Source: a virus
Length of the DNA: 37,648 nucleotides
Strand: one strand, 5' to 3'
IMG/VR virus record: IMGVR_UViG_3300025141_000297
Coordinates: 1-37,648 of that record
Shown: positions 8,225-16,704 of the stretch, in pieces
Position numbering within the stretch: position 1 is the stretch's first letter
Layout of the letters: each line of letters begins with the position of its first letter
Made by a program: the position numbers and the translations under genes
The notes under the pieces: generated by a model
The model's database searches: none
What the model was told of the DNA's origin: nothing
The model's input: the letters and a program-made list of their open reading frames with translations, nothing else

Positions 8225-9253
8225 CTAGACATCGAGCACCCATCCTATATCTTCTATATCGCCGGGTCCCCAATTAGTGGAGTAACCGACATATTCTCCA
8301 TCTTCGTAATAGTCTCCGTTTCCATTATAATCTGCATAATAAGATGTATAATAAAACCAGTAACCTTCATAAATGTCATTAAAGTTTTCTTCAAATGGTG
8401 TTTCAAATAAATCATCATATTCAAACCAGTGTTCATCTTCTGTCCATCCTGATACATTAAAGAATACTTTGGTATAGATGTAATTATCATAATATAAAGA
8501 CTTATTACCATCTTCATCTTCATCAATCATCACATGTATTAAATCATAATAAACAAGTATAGGTAAAGGGTCTTCATCATCATCACAATTAGTATCAAAG
8601 TCCATATACATATCTGTGCTATGGTTAGATGGTCTAGAAACATTTCCATGAGATAAACCTTCCCAAGCATACATATCAGTGTGGTTACAATGATTTTCTT
8701 CATGTTCATATTCACAAGAGCCATCATCCTCTGTAGCCTTATCATTATAGTTGTTTGCATCTATATCCATACAACCATATACTGTTTCGTTAGTTTGAGT
8801 TTCGTTTGTATTATTTCCACCTTGATTTAAAATATTACATCTACCATTATCATGAGTAGCTTGTGGGTCATAGTTAACCGCTTCAGGGTCTGTACAACCA
8901 TACACTATCACAACAAAATTACAACTACCATCATCAAAGGTAGCTTTAGGATTATAGTTAGTGGCGTTGTCTTCTAGACAGCCCCCGATGGGGCCTTCAT
9001 CGTCTCCATTCATAAATTCATGAATAATAGACATGTTAGCCCCCCCACTCAAGAGCGCTAGTAATACGACGGTGATTATAGTCCCTATCTTTTTACCGAC
9101 TTGTGTTTCTCCGATTTTATCGGCAGCTTTGCCAATAGTTTCGAATAGCTTTTCCTCTTCGTCATCGTCAGGTCTTTTGGGTCCACCAATCCCTAATATC
9201 TCCTTTTCTTCATCAGAGATTACAGAGATGGCTCCATAATCATCGCGCGCCAT
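8225..9253 (-). CDS. Anchored surface protein with Cys-bracketed DDGSC repeats
   Basis: This 342-residue protein has a charged N-terminus (1-50), one hydrophobic anchor (about 56-76), and a long acidic exterior. The exterior begins with three tandem repeats of about 24 residues, each starting G-C-x-D and ending near D-D-G-S-C or D-N-G-R-C with N-Y-N/D in the middle. Such repeats are common in secreted proteins of marine archaea and Bacteroidota. About nine N-x-S/T sequons follow, then a Tyr/Asp/Glu-rich C-terminal region (residues ~230-342). It is probably a type II surface or virion fibre-like protein acting in adhesion. It has its own TATA promoter at 9275-9292. Confidence 0.75.
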   Translation of the reverse strand: MARDDYGAISVISDEEKEILGIGGPKRPDDDEEEKLFETIGKAADKIGETQVGKKIGTIITVVLLALLSGGANMSIIHEFMNGDDEGPIGGCLEDNATNYNPKATFDDGSCNFVVIVYGCTDPEAVNYDPQATHDNGRCNILNQGGNNTNETQTNETVYGCMDIDANNYNDKATEDDGSCEYEHEENHCNHTDMYAWEGLSHGNVSRPSNHSTDMYMDFDTNCDDDEDPLPILVYYDLIHVMIDEDEDGNKSLYYDNYIYTKVFFNVSGWTEDEHWFEYDDLFETPFEENFNDIYEGYWFYYTSYYADYNGNGDYYEDGEYVGYSTNWGPGDIEDIGWVLDV

Positions 9254-9274
9254 GTAATAGTTTTACACAACGCG

Positions 9275-9292
9275 CATATATAAAGATTTCGC
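9275..9292 (-). promoter_or_regulatory. TATA/BRE promoter of the surface protein
   Basis: Minus-strand CGAAATCTTTATATATGCG gives a BRE-like CGAAAT followed by a TATA box about 25-30 bases before the ATG at 9253, again implying a very short or absent leader. It directly abuts the end of the nuclease gene. Confidence 0.6.
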
Positions 9293-10261
9293 CTAATCGA
9301 ACTCAGGAAACTGTTCCTGACTATCAAGCTCTATCTGTCCTTTCAATTTTGAGTCTATATCTTTATAGACCTCTTTCTTATATGTTTTCCTTTTAGGTTT
9401 CCATACTGGTATCTTAGCGTCACAAGGTCCACCATTAGATTTATGGAAAGAACACCATTTACACAAGTTTTGTGGTACTTGCTCATAACGGTCTTCCATT
9501 TCTTCTCTTTCCTTAATACAGTCGTGTACGAACTTAATTAAGTCTCTAGCTTCATCAAGTTGATTCTGTGTTACCTTTACAAAGAAAGTATCATCAAAGC
9601 GTAGATAGTTAACGCCTACAAAATTAGGCATCTCACCCATCTCTAATGTATACAAAAATGCATAGATAATCAACTGGCGATAATATTCTTCTGGTAAATA
9701 GGGCCCATAGCGCTTACTAGTTTTATAATCCAATAAAGTAGTTCCACCATCAAAATCATTACATACAACATCTATAACTCCAACTATTGCATACTCATGA
9801 GATTTAACCCAACGTTCTGCATACTTTGGTGCAACTGCATTCCAAGCCTGTTGTTTAGTTTTAAATATTTTCCAATGTACCATCTCAGTTAATTTCTTAT
9901 TAACGCTTTGTACAAAATTCTGTAATAGAGCTTCTGTCTCTATATACATAGCATCCATTTCTTCTTTGGTATGAACTTCCCATAACCATTTATGTTTTGC
10001 TATTTTCTCTTCCCAACCCTTTTCGAATTGGTCTTGAACCCATATAGCGGGTCCTCCTTTTTCCCATTGTGATAACGTTCTGAACTTATTCTTAAATAAG
10101 TCTTCTAATACTTTATGTACTAGAGTTCCACGGAAGAGGTGTATCGTTTTCTTTTCAGGGAGCTTACTTATATATTTGTAGTAAAATTCTCTAGGACATT
10201 TCATATATGTATTGATTTTACTTGGGCTCAGCCTCATGTGACTTGGTGTCCATTTCGTCAT
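9293..10261 (-). CDS. Cas4/RecB-like PD-(D/E)xK nuclease with Fe-S cysteines
   Basis: This 322-residue protein has the full Cas4/RecB-nuclease plan: first Cys in the N-terminal helix (C22 in KCPREF), His49 in LVHK, Asp164 in GVIDVV, Asp178 and Lys180 in LLDYKTSK, Gln196, and a C-terminal cluster C267, C270, C280. The four cysteines fit the 4Fe-4S cluster of this family. It would act as a 5' or 3' exonuclease in viral recombination or in degradation of host DNA. Although it resembles Cas4, there is no CRISPR array or other cas gene here. Its stop overlaps the next start by 4 bases (ATGA). Confidence 0.85.
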   Translation of the reverse strand: MTKWTPSHMRLSPSKINTYMKCPREFYYKYISKLPEKKTIHLFRGTLVHKVLEDLFKNKFRTLSQWEKGGPAIWVQDQFEKGWEEKIAKHKWLWEVHTKEEMDAMYIETEALLQNFVQSVNKKLTEMVHWKIFKTKQQAWNAVAPKYAERWVKSHEYAIVGVIDVVCNDFDGGTTLLDYKTSKRYGPYLPEEYYRQLIIYAFLYTLEMGEMPNFVGVNYLRFDDTFFVKVTQNQLDEARDLIKFVHDCIKEREEMEDRYEQVPQNLCKWCSFHKSNGGPCDAKIPVWKPKRKTYKKEVYKDIDSKLKGQIELDSQEQFPEFD

Positions 10262-12207
10262 GCTAATATATCTCCAATTTGGTTTAGTAACTTAAGTGCG
10301 CTGTCATAAGCGAATCTACCTTGTTTATCGCTTACCTTCAGCCTAAAGGGTATCATTCTAATTAAATGAAGTGCTGTATAGAAGTAAATCTTTGCTCTTA
10401 ATACTTCTTCGTCTTCATCTAACATCTTACTCCATAGATTGATATACCCTTCAATCTGAGGAGAGTCTAATGAGAAATCAAATGTTTCTAATTCTTCATC
10501 TGGTAACTTAGACCATGTTTCATAATATGTTATAAGGGATTGAAACATCTTCCCCATATCTAATTCCATAGCATCCATATACTCTGCTCCATCCATATCA
10601 ATAAGTTTAACATCATCATTCTTTAGGTCTACTAAAATATTTTCAAATGTTAAATCTCCATGAACAGGACATAGACTTTTAGGTGCAAGTATCCAACCGA
10701 ATGAATTTAAACATTCATCTAACAGTAAACGTAATCTACCTGAATGGTCTAACAGTTCAGCCCTCTTAAAGACTTTCTGTTCTAAATGTTGGCGTAACCA
10801 ATCACGACCATCTTTTAATGTTGCTTTATAGTTGTATACATTGTTGGTTAATAATTTAAGTAATTTCTCTACTGCTCTATACTGTTGTTGTATATGACAT
10901 TCAGAGAGAAGTGTATAATCTTCTAAATATTCCATCTCGTAAAAATACTCATAGGAATTGTCTTCTTCGCTTGTAACATTAGGAACTAATGAAGTGTAAA
11001 GGGTTTTAAACCTTTTTAATTCGTTTGCTTGTTTCTTTAATTTAATATAACCTAATTCTAGATTCTCAGATTTAGAAGCAGTCTTTCTTACATACCTCTG
11101 GTCTTCATGTTCTACTAATAATGTATCAGCAAAAGACCCACCTTTCATACGTTCAATTATGTTTACATGTGGTATAGAAACCTCAAGGTCTAATATACCA
11201 TCATTACGTTTAACTTCAAAGGCACGTGCTGAAGGTCTTAAAAAATCAGAAGGTTTACGGTCATTAATCACCACACGTGGTCCTGAAGATAAATCCATAA
11301 TTAATTTATCATATTCTATATTGTTTCTCAATAGTTGAGATTCTAAATATTCACGATTTAAACTATTACGAGCTGTAGTCAATACAATGTAATAACCTTC
11401 ATCATACCACTCTCTTAATTTCTTAGTAGCACCTTCTAATACTTTGATACCCATTGTAGATGGAGAGTCTTCATGTACTATCACTGTTCCATCTAAATCA
11501 CAAAATATAGTTCCTTTACTTTCTTCTGCTAATGTCTTTTTTAATCTTTGAGGGTCACCAAAGAATTTAGCCCAATCTATTTTTACAGCTTGAACATCTT
11601 CTAAGTGTGCTACTATATCTGAAACATTATTACCATCATGTAAATTAAATGCTTCGATATCTTTTATAAAGATACAACCTATAACTCCAAAGAATTCTCC
11701 AGTAGTATCTGGTAGTTTCTTTTCTGCTATACCTGTAACCTTACCGGTATTAGTAACAGAAGCTATACTCCAAGACTTTATATCTTCTCCACGCAATGGC
11801 CATACTGGTAATATAGCATCGTAACCTTCTAATACATTTTTAAAGATATTATCTACATCTAACGCATGGTCACAATCACAAATGATAGCAGCTCCTTTTA
11901 TATTCTTTTCTTGAATTGCCATACGAATAGTCTCTGCTGGACCACTCGTTTCCTTCTCTAACATACAGATATCAAATTTAACATCAGGAAATGATTTCCT
12001 TAAATTTTCACTAACATTATATGTTTCTTCTTGTTCAGAAAGATATACGAATAATACTTCTTTAACATAAGGTAACCACTTCTTAAAAGGTTCAAAGGCT
12101 AATTCTATAAATGTTCCATGACTATTAACTTCTAGGAAAGGTTTAAAGGTTCCACCAAAACGAGTGCCCTTACCAGCCATAGGAAATATTAGTGTAGTAC
12201 TATTCAT
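10258..12207 (-). CDS. Nucleotidyltransferase-HAD phosphatase-kinase fusion
   Basis: This 649-residue protein has three domains. Residues 1-225 are a sugar/choline-type nucleotidyltransferase (PMAGKGTRFGG near the N-terminus, metal-binding CDCDH at ~110-114). Residues 233-340 are a HAD phosphatase (FCDLDGT with Asp237/Asp239; TTAR; INDRKP). Residues ~370-649 resemble an APH/choline-kinase fold (VHGDLTFEN and LIDMDGAE). Together they could phosphorylate, dephosphorylate and nucleotide-activate a sugar or amino-alcohol headgroup for glycan decoration. It sits in a tight operon with an aldolase and two carbohydrate-active proteins. The substrate cannot be told from sequence. Confidence 0.85.
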   Translation of the reverse strand: MNSTTLIFPMAGKGTRFGGTFKPFLEVNSHGTFIELAFEPFKKWLPYVKEVLFVYLSEQEETYNVSENLRKSFPDVKFDICMLEKETSGPAETIRMAIQEKNIKGAAIICDCDHALDVDNIFKNVLEGYDAILPVWPLRGEDIKSWSIASVTNTGKVTGIAEKKLPDTTGEFFGVIGCIFIKDIEAFNLHDGNNVSDIVAHLEDVQAVKIDWAKFFGDPQRLKKTLAEESKGTIFCDLDGTVIVHEDSPSTMGIKVLEGATKKLREWYDEGYYIVLTTARNSLNREYLESQLLRNNIEYDKLIMDLSSGPRVVINDRKPSDFLRPSARAFEVKRNDGILDLEVSIPHVNIIERMKGGSFADTLLVEHEDQRYVRKTASKSENLELGYIKLKKQANELKRFKTLYTSLVPNVTSEEDNSYEYFYEMEYLEDYTLLSECHIQQQYRAVEKLLKLLTNNVYNYKATLKDGRDWLRQHLEQKVFKRAELLDHSGRLRLLLDECLNSFGWILAPKSLCPVHGDLTFENILVDLKNDDVKLIDMDGAEYMDAMELDMGKMFQSLITYYETWSKLPDEELETFDFSLDSPQIEGYINLWSKMLDEDEEVLRAKIYFYTALHLIRMIPFRLKVSDKQGRFAYDSALKLLNQIGDILA

Positions 12208-12877
12208 TCAATGCCTCCGCATCTTTAAGAAACATTTGAACAGTCTCTTTAGTATACGGATGTACATACATACCTTCTAGTATGTGTGGAGGCACTGTAA
12301 CTATGTGTGCTCCATTCTCCAACCATTCCATAACATTAAACTGCTCTCTTACTGAACCTACAATTATCTTAGCTGGTAAATCATGTTCTACAAGTAATAT
12401 TCTAAGTTTAGCGATTTCTTTTTTAGAATCGTAACCCATATTATTTACTCTTCCTCCAAATAAGGAAACATAACTAGCCCCAGCACTTGCGGCTAAATAA
12501 CATTGCTGTACACTCATCATTGCTGTAACATTCACTTCTATACCCTGTTGACTCAAATCATTAATCAACTTGAGATTAGGTTCACCATTAGGACCATGTA
12601 TAGTTATTTTAATATTTATATTCTCAGCCCAAGTAGAAAACTCAACTGCTTGTTCAAAAGCTTCTTGTGAGTCATTTGTAGTTACTTCTACAGACACTGG
12701 GTAAGGATTAACTAATTCACATATCTCTACAATAGTCTTCTTTATATCTGTGTTCCCATCCTTTTTCATAATAGTAGGGTTAGTTGTTACGCCACGGATG
12801 ATTCCCATTTCGTGGAATCTTTTTATTTCCGTGACGTCAGATGAATCTAGGAAGATTCCTTCAATATCCATCTTCAT
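12200..12877 (-). CDS. Transaldolase / fructose-6-phosphate aldolase-like enzyme
   Basis: From ATG 12877 this gives 225 residues, the normal size of the FSA/TalC family. Visible are the N-terminal Asp strand (IFLDSSDV), the signature GVTTNPTI, the Schiff-base Lys in NIKITI, the SLFGGRV strand and a C-terminal VTVPPHIL. It should cleave or form C-C bonds of sugar phosphates through a Lys imine. An upstream in-frame ATG (12934) would lengthen it by 19 residues inside the neighbouring gene; I prefer 12877 because GGAGA lies 6 bases before it. Virus-borne transaldolases are known from marine cyanophages; this one sits in a glycan cassette instead. Confidence 0.85.
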   Translation of the reverse strand: MKMDIEGIFLDSSDVTEIKRFHEMGIIRGVTTNPTIMKKDGNTDIKKTIVEICELVNPYPVSVEVTTNDSQEAFEQAVEFSTWAENINIKITIHGPNGEPNLKLINDLSQQGIEVNVTAMMSVQQCYLAASAGASYVSLFGGRVNNMGYDSKKEIAKLRILLVEHDLPAKIIVGSVREQFNVMEWLENGAHIVTVPPHILEGMYVHPYTKETVQMFLKDAEALNE

Positions 12878-14237
12878 GCCATCTCTCCGAGAATTGTTTT
12901 TTCTGATTGTCATAGGGATATGTAGTCCAATCATAGGTAGGCCATTCTAAGTCAATACCCTTTCTAGGGAAAGACTTGAATATCTTTTTCTTCCATTTAT
13001 TACTTACTGCCATTGTCTCTTCCATGAAAGGTGCATCATCATATAAATACCTCTCAGGCATTAATAGATACTTCTTTATTGAAGGGTCGAACCTTGCATA
13101 GTAATGTGCAGCAATATAAGTTTCAGTTCTAATAAAACAATCATAGAGATGGGATAGTTCCACTTTCTCTATATTGAGTTTCTCATGTAAGCCTTTATCT
13201 TCTAAAGGTATATCAAACAACTTAATCAAGTCTGCTCTATGACCCCAATATAAATGGTCACGAGGATGGAAAGGGAAGTCCTTGAAATAACCTGCTGTGA
13301 ATATTCTAGCTTCTGCACCAGTTGGTATTGCTTTATCATAATTAGCATTAAAGAAGTCATTCATTGCTATCATACTCTCTTGAGTATAACGCTGGTCATT
13401 TCTCATCTTTACTACATATGTTGCAGAGGTTTGTTTTACTCCAGCTAAAGAAGAAACTATCTGTAGGTTCCTATTACCTGTACCACTACTATCTGGTATT
13501 GGACTTTTAACTACTCTTATTCTATCATGATTAATCTCTGGAACAATATCATCTTCCCAACAAGATATAATTACCTCGTTAACAAAGTTTAAGTCTAGAT
13601 ATTGATATGCAGTATCTAAAGCATAATCACTATATGGTCCTTGTAAAACTATATCTAACTTACCATGAACTAAACACTGAGATATATTATATTCTATCAT
13701 ATCTCTATATTCATCACAGACTGTAGGGTCTTCTAATAAATTTCTAAAAGCTTCTCTACATTCATTAAATCTACCTACATGCCACAGACTTACTGCATAT
13801 TCAAATTTTAATTGATATATACCTTTATAACCTACGTCAGTGTATAATGGGTCTATATCTTCTTTGTTTACTATTTGAAAGTTTCCTAACTGTAATCCCA
13901 TTTTAGCATAAGCCATACCTTGTTTATGCATAGCTTGTGTTCCATAGAACTGAGCTAATGCATGATATGCTTCTACACGATTAGGCAACAAGTCTATTGC
14001 CATTAATAGTGTATTCTTTTCATGGGTCATTCTTTCTCCCTGTGCACCAAAACACTTAGCTATTCTAAGTAAACATTCATACTGTAATTTCTTTTCAGTA
14101 GTTTTGTCAACACAACTATAGTAATAACCTATAGCTGATGCCCATTGGTCTATCTTCTCGTATTCAAATCCAACATCAAAATTCTTCTCGGGATGTTGAG
14201 TATCATATATAAACTTTTCTAATTGGTCTTGTAACAT
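12861..14237 (-). CDS. TPR-containing WavE-like glycosyltransferase
   Basis: The first ~190 of 458 residues are helical repeats of TPR type (AYHALAQFYG, YAVSLWHVGRF, CREAFRNLL). From residue ~195 the protein resembles the WavE lipopolysaccharide-synthesis family: DIVLQGPY, then IISCWEDD, then GTGNRNLQI and YVVKMRNDQ, with FHPRDHLYWG further on. It probably transfers or trims sugars on a surface glycan. TPR-to-transferase fusions are common in viral and marine surface-glycan clusters. The start forms a TAATG overlap with the preceding gene. Confidence 0.7.
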   Translation of the reverse strand: MLQDQLEKFIYDTQHPEKNFDVGFEYEKIDQWASAIGYYYSCVDKTTEKKLQYECLLRIAKCFGAQGERMTHEKNTLLMAIDLLPNRVEAYHALAQFYGTQAMHKQGMAYAKMGLQLGNFQIVNKEDIDPLYTDVGYKGIYQLKFEYAVSLWHVGRFNECREAFRNLLEDPTVCDEYRDMIEYNISQCLVHGKLDIVLQGPYSDYALDTAYQYLDLNFVNEVIISCWEDDIVPEINHDRIRVVKSPIPDSSGTGNRNLQIVSSLAGVKQTSATYVVKMRNDQRYTQESMIAMNDFFNANYDKAIPTGAEARIFTAGYFKDFPFHPRDHLYWGHRADLIKLFDIPLEDKGLHEKLNIEKVELSHLYDCFIRTETYIAAHYYARFDPSIKKYLLMPERYLYDDAPFMEETMAVSNKWKKKIFKSFPRKGIDLEWPTYDWTTYPYDNQKKQFSERWHEDGY

Positions 14238-15505
14238 TATAGATTCACTCCTAAGAATTCTTCAAATACCTTTTCAGGGGTTCTTACTAAGTAAGCTGCA
14301 TTATCTTGATAACCAAATGTTATAAGTAAGTCATCTCCATCAGCAGCCATACCACAACAGAACTCTATTCTACCATCCATAAACTTCCATGGTCTAGACA
14401 TGGTTATTAAGTTCCAGTCTTTATCCCATACTACAAAACGATGCCAATAGATTGCATCTCTGTCTCCCTTTTCATTATGCCAGAAAGCAACATCATGGAC
14501 TACGCAAATCCTATAATCTTTCCATGGTATAACTTGAGAACTACCTCGTGGGTCATATGGTAAATTTAATGTAGATGAAGGATGTGCTTTTACTATTACT
14601 TCACTGGAGTTTCTATAACCTTCAGTACGTGGATAAGCTTGAACTACTTCTAATGGGTTAGCCCATTTAACAAATGTGTTATCTAAGTCAGTAACTGGCA
14701 TCCAGTTCTTTTCACAGTATGCATTCTTATCTACTGGTGATTGTATTCTATGTCTAAAGGTTTCCTTACAACCTTTCTTAGTTAATTTGATTCTAGACAT
14801 CTCCATACGACTTTCACCATCTTCTTTGACATCTCTTCTACATCCACAGATATATAATTGTTTCTTACCATTCTGGTCTTTCCATCTTACTATACGTGCA
14901 TCTTCTAATCCGTGGAACTCCCACACTGGGGGTTTATCAAATTTGGAGGTATCTACTTTATGAATCCAGTGGACACCTATCTCATTGTTCCCAATAGCTT
15001 TACCATTCTTATTTAACCTACCAACGAAGTTAGTGGTCTTAAGCGTGGGGTCGTTATCAGGTCTTACGTAATTGAGGGGACCCCATGGTGTTTGGAATCT
15101 TTGTTCTCCCTCATTGTGATGTAGGGTATAGGAAACGTTCCTAACCACTACTAAAAAATTATCATCTCCGTCGTCGTAAATCGACGGGTTGCATAAACCT
15201 AAGCCTCCTGTTTCTTCAGAATTAACCAACAGAGGATGTATTGAACCACCAGCATCTAAAGAAGCTTGAACTAAGTTTTTATCAGGAACGTCCTGTGTAG
15301 CGTTAGCCATTATCTCTGCTCTCTTCTCTGCTGACATAAACAGATTAGGCTCTATGTCGCTCGTCTCAACTTCAGTACCTGTGTCTTCAACTTCCTGAGC
15401 TAATTTCATCTCCTCTTCAGTAATATGCTTTATTTCGCCTTCCTTCGGCGGGGCTATGCCTATCTTAGCGAGCCCTTCACTAATCTTCTTGCTGGCTTTC
15501 TTCAT
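14237..15505 (-). CDS. Beta-propeller GH43/GH130-like carbohydrate-active protein
   Basis: After a charged, probably disordered N-terminus (1-75), residues ~90-422 show the repeated W/D-rich strands of a five-bladed propeller: LCNPSIYDDGDD, HGLEDARIVRW, CEKNWMPV, SSQVIPWKDY, HDVAFWHNEK, EFCCGMAADGDDLLITFG. The LEDARI and GMA blocks are typical of GH130-like mannoside phosphorylases and related propellers. It may bind or cleave host mannans, or act as a tailored glycan enzyme with its operon partners. The 5' end overlaps the upstream gene by about 26 bases. Confidence 0.7.
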   Translation of the reverse strand: MKKASKKISEGLAKIGIAPPKEGEIKHITEEEMKLAQEVEDTGTEVETSDIEPNLFMSAEKRAEIMANATQDVPDKNLVQASLDAGGSIHPLLVNSEETGGLGLCNPSIYDDGDDNFLVVVRNVSYTLHHNEGEQRFQTPWGPLNYVRPDNDPTLKTTNFVGRLNKNGKAIGNNEIGVHWIHKVDTSKFDKPPVWEFHGLEDARIVRWKDQNGKKQLYICGCRRDVKEDGESRMEMSRIKLTKKGCKETFRHRIQSPVDKNAYCEKNWMPVTDLDNTFVKWANPLEVVQAYPRTEGYRNSSEVIVKAHPSSTLNLPYDPRGSSQVIPWKDYRICVVHDVAFWHNEKGDRDAIYWHRFVVWDKDWNLITMSRPWKFMDGRIEFCCGMAADGDDLLITFGYQDNAAYLVRTPEKVFEEFLGVNL

Positions 15506-15899
15506 TGGTAAATACTCTCACTTCTGTATCTTTAGGCAGCTCTAAGCTCCATGGGGGTACATACCCTGTATCGCATGAACAGTTATGCCACCCGTGTTCA
15601 CAATTACACGTGGTAAATAAAGTAGCTTTGTGGGAATTAGTGTCCCGTGCGATTTTGAGCAAAATCAGATAACCTATCAAATCGTCTAATGTATCTTCTG
15701 TTGCATCATCGAGCCCATTGTTTTTAATACGACTGAGCTTGTCATCGATACGTGCACAGATAGCCTGTGCATTATCGAGCTTACTAAAAATGTTATCAGG
15801 TTCTATAGCGCTATCGCCATAGGCCTTGTTCTTGCTTAAGAGCAAGTCGCGGATTTCATTACACGTCCACTTAATTGAATTTTGCGTAGTTCTTGACAT
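15480..15899 (-). CDS. DUF1599-like nucleotide-associated protein with Cys tail
   Basis: Residues ~10-85 match the DUF1599 (nucleotide modification associated domain 1) pattern: IRDLLLSKNKAYGDS, then DNIFSKL, then ARIDDKLSRI and DDLIGYLILL. The C-terminal part has an added Cys/His-rich stretch (CNCEHGWHNCSCD) that could bind zinc. DUF1599 proteins are often found in phages beside nucleotide-modification genes. I chose ATG 15899; a GTG at 15911 would add four residues and lies closer to the expected transcription start. It is the first gene of the leftward carbohydrate operon. Confidence 0.7.
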   Translation of the reverse strand: MSRTTQNSIKWTCNEIRDLLLSKNKAYGDSAIEPDNIFSKLDNAQAICARIDDKLSRIKNNGLDDATEDTLDDLIGYLILLKIARDTNSHKATLFTTCNCEHGWHNCSCDTGYVPPWSLELPKDTEVRVFTNEESQQED

Positions 15900-15931
15900 T
15901 TTTATTTTCACTAAATACTATTAACATGTCT

Positions 15932-15947
15932 GAGTATTTAAGGGTTT
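15932..15947 (-). promoter_or_regulatory. TATA promoter of the leftward 9.3-15.9 kb operon
   Basis: Minus-strand AAACCCTTAAATACTCA is a TATA box about 28-40 bases before the GTG/ATG start choices of the DUF1599-like gene. No later promoter is evident until 9292, so it may drive the carbohydrate genes and the nuclease. Confidence 0.5.
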
Positions 15948-16209
15948 CTATTCTCTGTCTTAATATATATCTTAATATAGCATAGTAGCTCTACCAAGTG
16001 TTAACACTACTTAGCATAATTAAGGTTCAAAATTTCAGTCGATGTGTAAACCCCCCTACGCGCCGTTTTTGAATGGGTGGGGCCTTCTTCGTTTAGACGG
16101 GGGATATCAAAAGAAAAAACAAAGATAAGCATTAAAAAACATGAGCGGGATTTATTCCTTTATATACTCAATATTTAATTTTATATCTCTCGACGATAGG
16201 CTATACCCA
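15948..16209. other. Divergent intergenic region with palindrome and origin-like motif
   Basis: AT-rich stretch without a credible gene. It holds a perfect 12-base palindrome AGTGTTAACACT (15998-16009), flanked by TAGCTCTACCAAG and CTACTTAGCAT, which resemble the 16-base repeats near 21.4 kb. TCTTAATATA motifs occur twice just before it. A CTCTCGACGATAGG motif lies near 16187, and similar CTCGACG motifs recur near 19.9 and 21.1 kb. The region separates leftward and rightward transcription. Confidence 0.5.
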
Positions 16210-16226
16210 TAAGCTTATATATAATA
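16210..16226 (+). promoter_or_regulatory. TATA promoter of a two-micropeptide operon
   Basis: AAGCTTATATATAATAT lies about 30-45 bases before ATG 16256, with a GAGGT site between. Confidence 0.5.
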
Positions 16227-16255
16227 TAGCTAATGGTATATTAGAGGTAAAAGAT

Positions 16256-16363
16256 ATGACAACAACAATGACCCCAAAGCAAGCACATGCAATATGGAAG
16301 GCTACAAGTAGAGTAGCTACCAAGACAAGACATTCAACTTGGATGCGAAGAGGAGGTGCATAG
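16256..16363 (+). CDS. 35-residue basic micropeptide
   Basis: Short ORF (starts MTTTMTPKQAH) with Arg/Lys/Thr-rich sequence ending RRGGA. A promoter and GAGGT site precede it, and a second ORF beginning ATGACAAC follows 2 bases after the stop. The AGGAGG at its 3' end would serve the second ORF. Coding status rests on this arrangement only. Confidence 0.4.
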   Translation: MTTTMTPKQAHAIWKATSRVATKTRHSTWMRRGGA

Positions 16364-16365
16364 AT

Positions 16366-16434
16366 ATGACAACCTACCAGAGGTTCTTAGTGACCTACAT
16401 GGTCGGTGTAGCATACGCTACCCGCAAGCTGTAA
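16366..16434 (+). CDS. 22-residue micropeptide
   Basis: Very short ORF (MTTYQRFLVTYMVGVAYATR...) with a strong AGGAGG site 11 bases upstream and terminator-like hairpins right after the stop. Mildly hydrophobic in the middle; it could be a membrane peptide. Function unknown. Confidence 0.35.
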   Translation: MTTYQRFLVTYMVGVAYATRKL

Positions 16435-16439
16435 GCACC

Positions 16440-16550
16440 CCCCTGTAATAGGGGCCCGGCCCCTAATCGCAACCCCCCTTATATGTAATCATAGGGCTGC
16501 GCCCTGTTGTGGCGTGGCCCCCTTTAACAATACCCCTTATACAAATCTTA
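16440..16550 (+). terminator. GC hairpins after the micropeptide operon
   Basis: Three compact stems follow the second stop: CCCCT/AGGGG (16440-16454), alternatively GGGGC-CCG-GCCCC (16451-16463), and AGGGC-TGC-GCCCT (16493-16505). They stand out as GC-rich in an AT-rich genome. The T-rich element at 16551 follows, so the whole may end rightward transcription. Confidence 0.45.
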
Positions 16551-16580
16551 TTTTTTGCCATGGCGATAAATTTTTTTTAT
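16551..16580 (+). repeat. GCCATGGC/T-run repeat, copy 1
   Basis: T6, the palindrome GCCATGGC (16557-16564), then GATAAA and T8. In this copy GCGATAAA pairs with TTTATCGC to form a perfect 8-bp hairpin with a T5 loop. Same orientation as the other copies. Confidence 0.8.
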
Positions 16581-16599
16581 CGCTCCTTTATATATGCCC

Positions 16600-16704
16600 T
16601 TATAGCTCATCCTCCTCTAATTGCTTAAGGGCGTTTACTATTGCCTCACTCAATAGCTTATCCAACCTATCAAGGGTGCTACGGGTGGAGGGGGTGGCAC
16701 TCAT
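16600..16704 (-). CDS. 34-residue phage-type micro-protein
   Basis: Starts MSATPSTRS and forms one acidic amphipathic helix (LDKLLSEAIVNALKQL). It overlaps the upstream 57-residue gene by ATGA. Similar short helical ORFs accompany that gene type in marine phages, which is known context rather than proof. Function unknown. Confidence 0.5.
   Translation of the reverse strand: MSATPSTRSTLDRLDKLLSEAIVNALKQLEEDEL

Noticed and set aside
9293-10261. Cas4-like nuclease as a sign of a CRISPR-Cas locus.
   Set aside because: No repeat-spacer array and no other cas gene are present; stand-alone Cas4/RecB nucleases are common in archaeal viruses.
15998-16009. The 12-base palindrome as an insertion-sequence end or attachment site.
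   Set aside because: No transposase or integrase lies in the window and no target duplication is visible; it is better taken as a protein-binding or origin-related site.
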